The translations under genes were made by a program, and so were the position numbers. Positions 61,528-64,000 of a DNA stretch of 64,000 bases are shown in pieces. The DNA comes from Prostheceraeus crozeri (Eukaryota; Platyhelminthes; Polycladida; Euryleptidae), in the NCBI GenBank assembly GCA_907163375.1, contig CAJQUW010001698.1, positions 1 to 64,000 of the forward strand, read 5' to 3'. The stretch's first letter is position 1; every line of letters starts with the position of its first letter. The notes beneath the pieces are model-generated. The model ran no database searches and was not told the DNA's origin. It saw nothing but the letters and a program-made list of their open reading frames with translations.

Positions 61528-61843
61528 GGTTCAAAACTCATGTGTCCTGCTGTCCCGACTTTATATGAGCCATCAAAAATTTCAACAAAGATGTTTACAA
61601 ATGTTTCGACTGATGTTTTTCAATGAAATCAGTCGAGAATTAATCGAAAACGTGAGCGCGTGGTCTAGTTTCAGCGGCGGTATATAAGATGGTTACACAG
61701 CTGTCCATGCGATGCCCATTGAGAGCAGAAGTCTGAGAAAGACTCTGAGAGTAGAAACGTCGGATGCCTTGTAGACATTTTTACTGAAATTTTACTATAA
61801 AGTCGGGAGAACAGAACATTAGAGTTTTGAACCGTCAGACTAG
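61528..61843. repeat. Inverted repeat, 85-bp arms with 140-bp spacer
   Basis: GGTTCAAAACTC ... CCCGACTTTATA at 61528-61612 returns in inverse at 61757-61843 with moderate divergence. The spacer contains a TATATAA and the AGTAGAAACGTCGGATG stretch. This could be two copies of a short element in opposite orientation. Confidence 0.7.
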
Positions 61844-61920
61844 AAATGGCCAAATTGAAGAGAAAATCGAAATGAAATAACTCTTTCGAACTAGATGATG
61901 TGTGGTATTGATGTGCTGAC

Positions 61921-62938
61921 CAGTAGCACATATCTATGAACTTGCCTATTGTCTTATTGTCCTACGTACCTGCCTCGCATGTGTTGTCTGTCCATTCACC
62001 TTGTTCATATAAAAGCACAAGTAAATGCAATAAAGCATCACATGAACACTAACGTCTTCTTTTTCTCCGTCACCACAAGTTTGGCGACCACGCCAGGACG
62101 GAATGATTACCACTCAAGCGTAGCTGGTTAAACTGAATTGACAAAGTTGCAGCAGTTAGTCTTCAAGTCGCTGTCGTTTGCCTGGTACAGTCAGGAGACG
62201 TGCAGACTCAAGGGAGAGTGCTGGATATTCACCTGTGGATTGGGGCCTGTAGCGAAGCCAGCGGGAATTGGTTGCAGATAACATTGCAGATAAGTTGGTC
62301 CGGTTTTCTTCTGCCGGCATTATACTGATAGGGATAGAGTACTACCACACCGTATGTAGTTTAGCTATACGTTGGGTAACGGTATATTGATATCACCTAT
62401 TATTTCCTGGTAGATACTTTGCTAAATTCTAAGGATAAAGATGGTCTTCTCATTGAGAGCCCCAAAAGAAATTGACCTTGATTTGATAGACATAAACTCA
62501 TTCGATACTTGGATAGAAGCTTTTGAGGATCATTGTTCAATAGTTAAACTAGATATTGAAGATAGCGTGAAACGGAAATTATTCTTAACTGCTGCAGGCT
62601 TACCTACTAGAAGTCTAGTATCAAAGCTAGGTACTGATGTTTCGACAACCGCTAAAGTATTTGATGCGCTTCGTAATCATATCAGACCCGTCAAATCTAT
62701 TGTCATAGAGAGATAACAAATTTTTCAACGCAAAACAGACTGATGAATCTATTCCAAATTTTGTGGCTAGATATCTATATACAGTAGCACATATCTATGA
62801 ACTTGCCTATTGTCTTATTGTCCTACGTACCTGCCTCGCCTGTGTTGTCTGTGCATTCGCCTTATTCATATAAAAGCACAAGTAAATGCAATAAAGCATC
62901 ACATGAACACAAACGCCTTGTTTTTCTCCGTCACCACA
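61921..62938 (+). mobile_element. Small LTR element, Ty3/Gypsy-like, with gag remnant
   Basis: Two 157-bp direct repeats (61921-62077 and 62782-62938) each have a TATAAAAGC and an AATAAAGC signal and end in CACCACA. A primer-binding-like TGGCGACCACGCC follows the first at 62082. Between them lie a leader and a gag-type reading frame start at 62441, reading RAPKEIDLDLIDINSFDTWIE in part, of the Ty3/Gypsy kind. There is no pol. It looks like a deletion derivative or a small non-autonomous family. The repeats differ by several bases, so it is moderately old. A clear target duplication was not found. Confidence 0.8.
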
Positions 62939-64000
62939 TGTGACATGCTGTTCTGCTCTTTCGCATTGCGATATTGAAGCATTTTTTTCTAAATAAAAAG
63001 TGAAAATAATAAAACTCGTGCTTATGCACGGAATTACGGGAGATGAATTACTTTCCCAAGTGCTTCTGGCTTCTCGTGCTATTTGTTCTCGAATGATCAA
63101 GAGCTCTACTTTTGTGAAATGAAAGAGTTTCATTTAAAATACCTCATACATGTATGCTCGTCTGAATTTATTGACAATTTGGATCGGTCAAATGAATCGC
63201 TATGATTCTACTGTATATTATAATGCATCCAAACTATTCATTTAATATATGGGAATAATATTGCTTTGTACTAAATAATCAAATCATTAAGGATAACTTT
63301 GCTACACAACTAAGTGTGATGAAACCGGGTCACCGAGTGAAAGGCAACATATTTGAGTTTTACTGAACTTGTAGCCATGCAAAGTCAGCTTACAGCTAAA
63401 TTGCGAAGTTAGAGTGAATTTTCAGTTAAATCAAGTCTACATGTAGACCTGCAAATCATCAAGTGATTAGAAAGGAATTAATTATTGTTCAACGAGGAAC
63501 GGGGACACTAAGGCTTCAGTAAGTATAAATCGCTTGTTGCAAGGGTGTACAAGTAGAATTATCACTTGTCGCGTTGTCGGCACAGCTACATAATTATTGG
63601 ACATGTCAAAGCCAGTTGTAAAGTTCCAGGGCGAGTTATTGAGTGTGAGAGATAAAATGTCTGCTTATTCATTTCATACAAGACACTTTTCGGCTAACTT
63701 ATCTCTGTATCAGTAGAAATGTATACGTTTTGACAAAAATAGATAAGTTGTATTTCTGTTCAATTGTAACATTCTGGTAATAACTTGTAGCTAAAAGTAA
63801 ATCATGATATATTAAATTTGCAAGTAAATGCGCTGGTTGAGACATTTAAAAGAAGAATGAGACATTCACTAAATTTGCACCTACAGCATGTAGCAAAAAT
63901 TCAAGTTAGCCTGCTGTATAGAGAAATCATTATATGTTCAGTTTACATATTAAAGACCAGTAAAGACAATTAAAAGTATTAAACAATCACTGAGTTTAGA
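62939..64000. other. Anonymous AT-rich host DNA
   Basis: Nothing was recognised up to the window end. Confidence 0.45.

Overview
This is eukaryotic, almost certainly invertebrate animal, DNA. It is AT-rich and intron-aware (GT-AG junctions, TATA boxes, AATAAA signals) and packed with transposable elements. I see no convincing host gene. The species cannot be named from the sequence alone. Element types present are Polinton/Maverick (two copies), Tc1/mariner, hAT, two LINE groups, a small LTR element and a tRNA-like SINE relic.

Layout. 1-10843: the right-hand part of Polinton copy A, cut by the window edge and carrying several breaks. 10844-12512: host spacer. 12513-37775: a short Tc1-type element split by Polinton copy B. 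Copy B spans 13412-37557 (24.1 kb) with both terminal inverted repeats and a perfect 6-bp target duplication (ATTGTC). It looks whole and young. Copies A and B lie in the same orientation and differ by a few bases per hundred, judged by eye. 37776-49400: mostly anonymous AT-rich DNA holding a complete non-autonomous hAT element (39460-40137, perfect 8-bp duplication), a hairpin and a Tc1-type relic. 49757-55215: a GC-rich Jockey-like LINE sitting between two 432-bp direct repeats. 57640-60850: an old CR1/Rex1-type LINE fragment with a second Tc1-type copy inside its reverse transcriptase region. 61528-62938: a foldback repeat and a 1.0-kb Ty3/Gypsy-like LTR element.

Copy B carries the expected Polinton core: protein-primed DNA polymerase B, retroviral-type integrase with chromodomain, packaging ATPase, adenain-type protease, a double-jelly-roll-type capsid protein and basic core-like proteins. 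It also carries genes that look like a private gene-expression kit. These are a 181-residue protein that aligns over its whole length with the core of TATA-box-binding protein, two tandem PC4-like proteins directly upstream of it, and two RING-type zinc-finger proteins. A left-end block of three small genes is the most unusual part. Each is followed by a 140-bp repeated module containing a 6-bp-stem, 4-base-loop hairpin that resembles the 3'-end stem-loop of replication-dependent histone mRNAs. Several genes at both ends start from clear TATA boxes. The working picture, which is inference, is an element that brings its own TBP-like and PC4-like factors to TATA promoters and ends a subset of its mRNAs by the histone route, tying their output to S phase.
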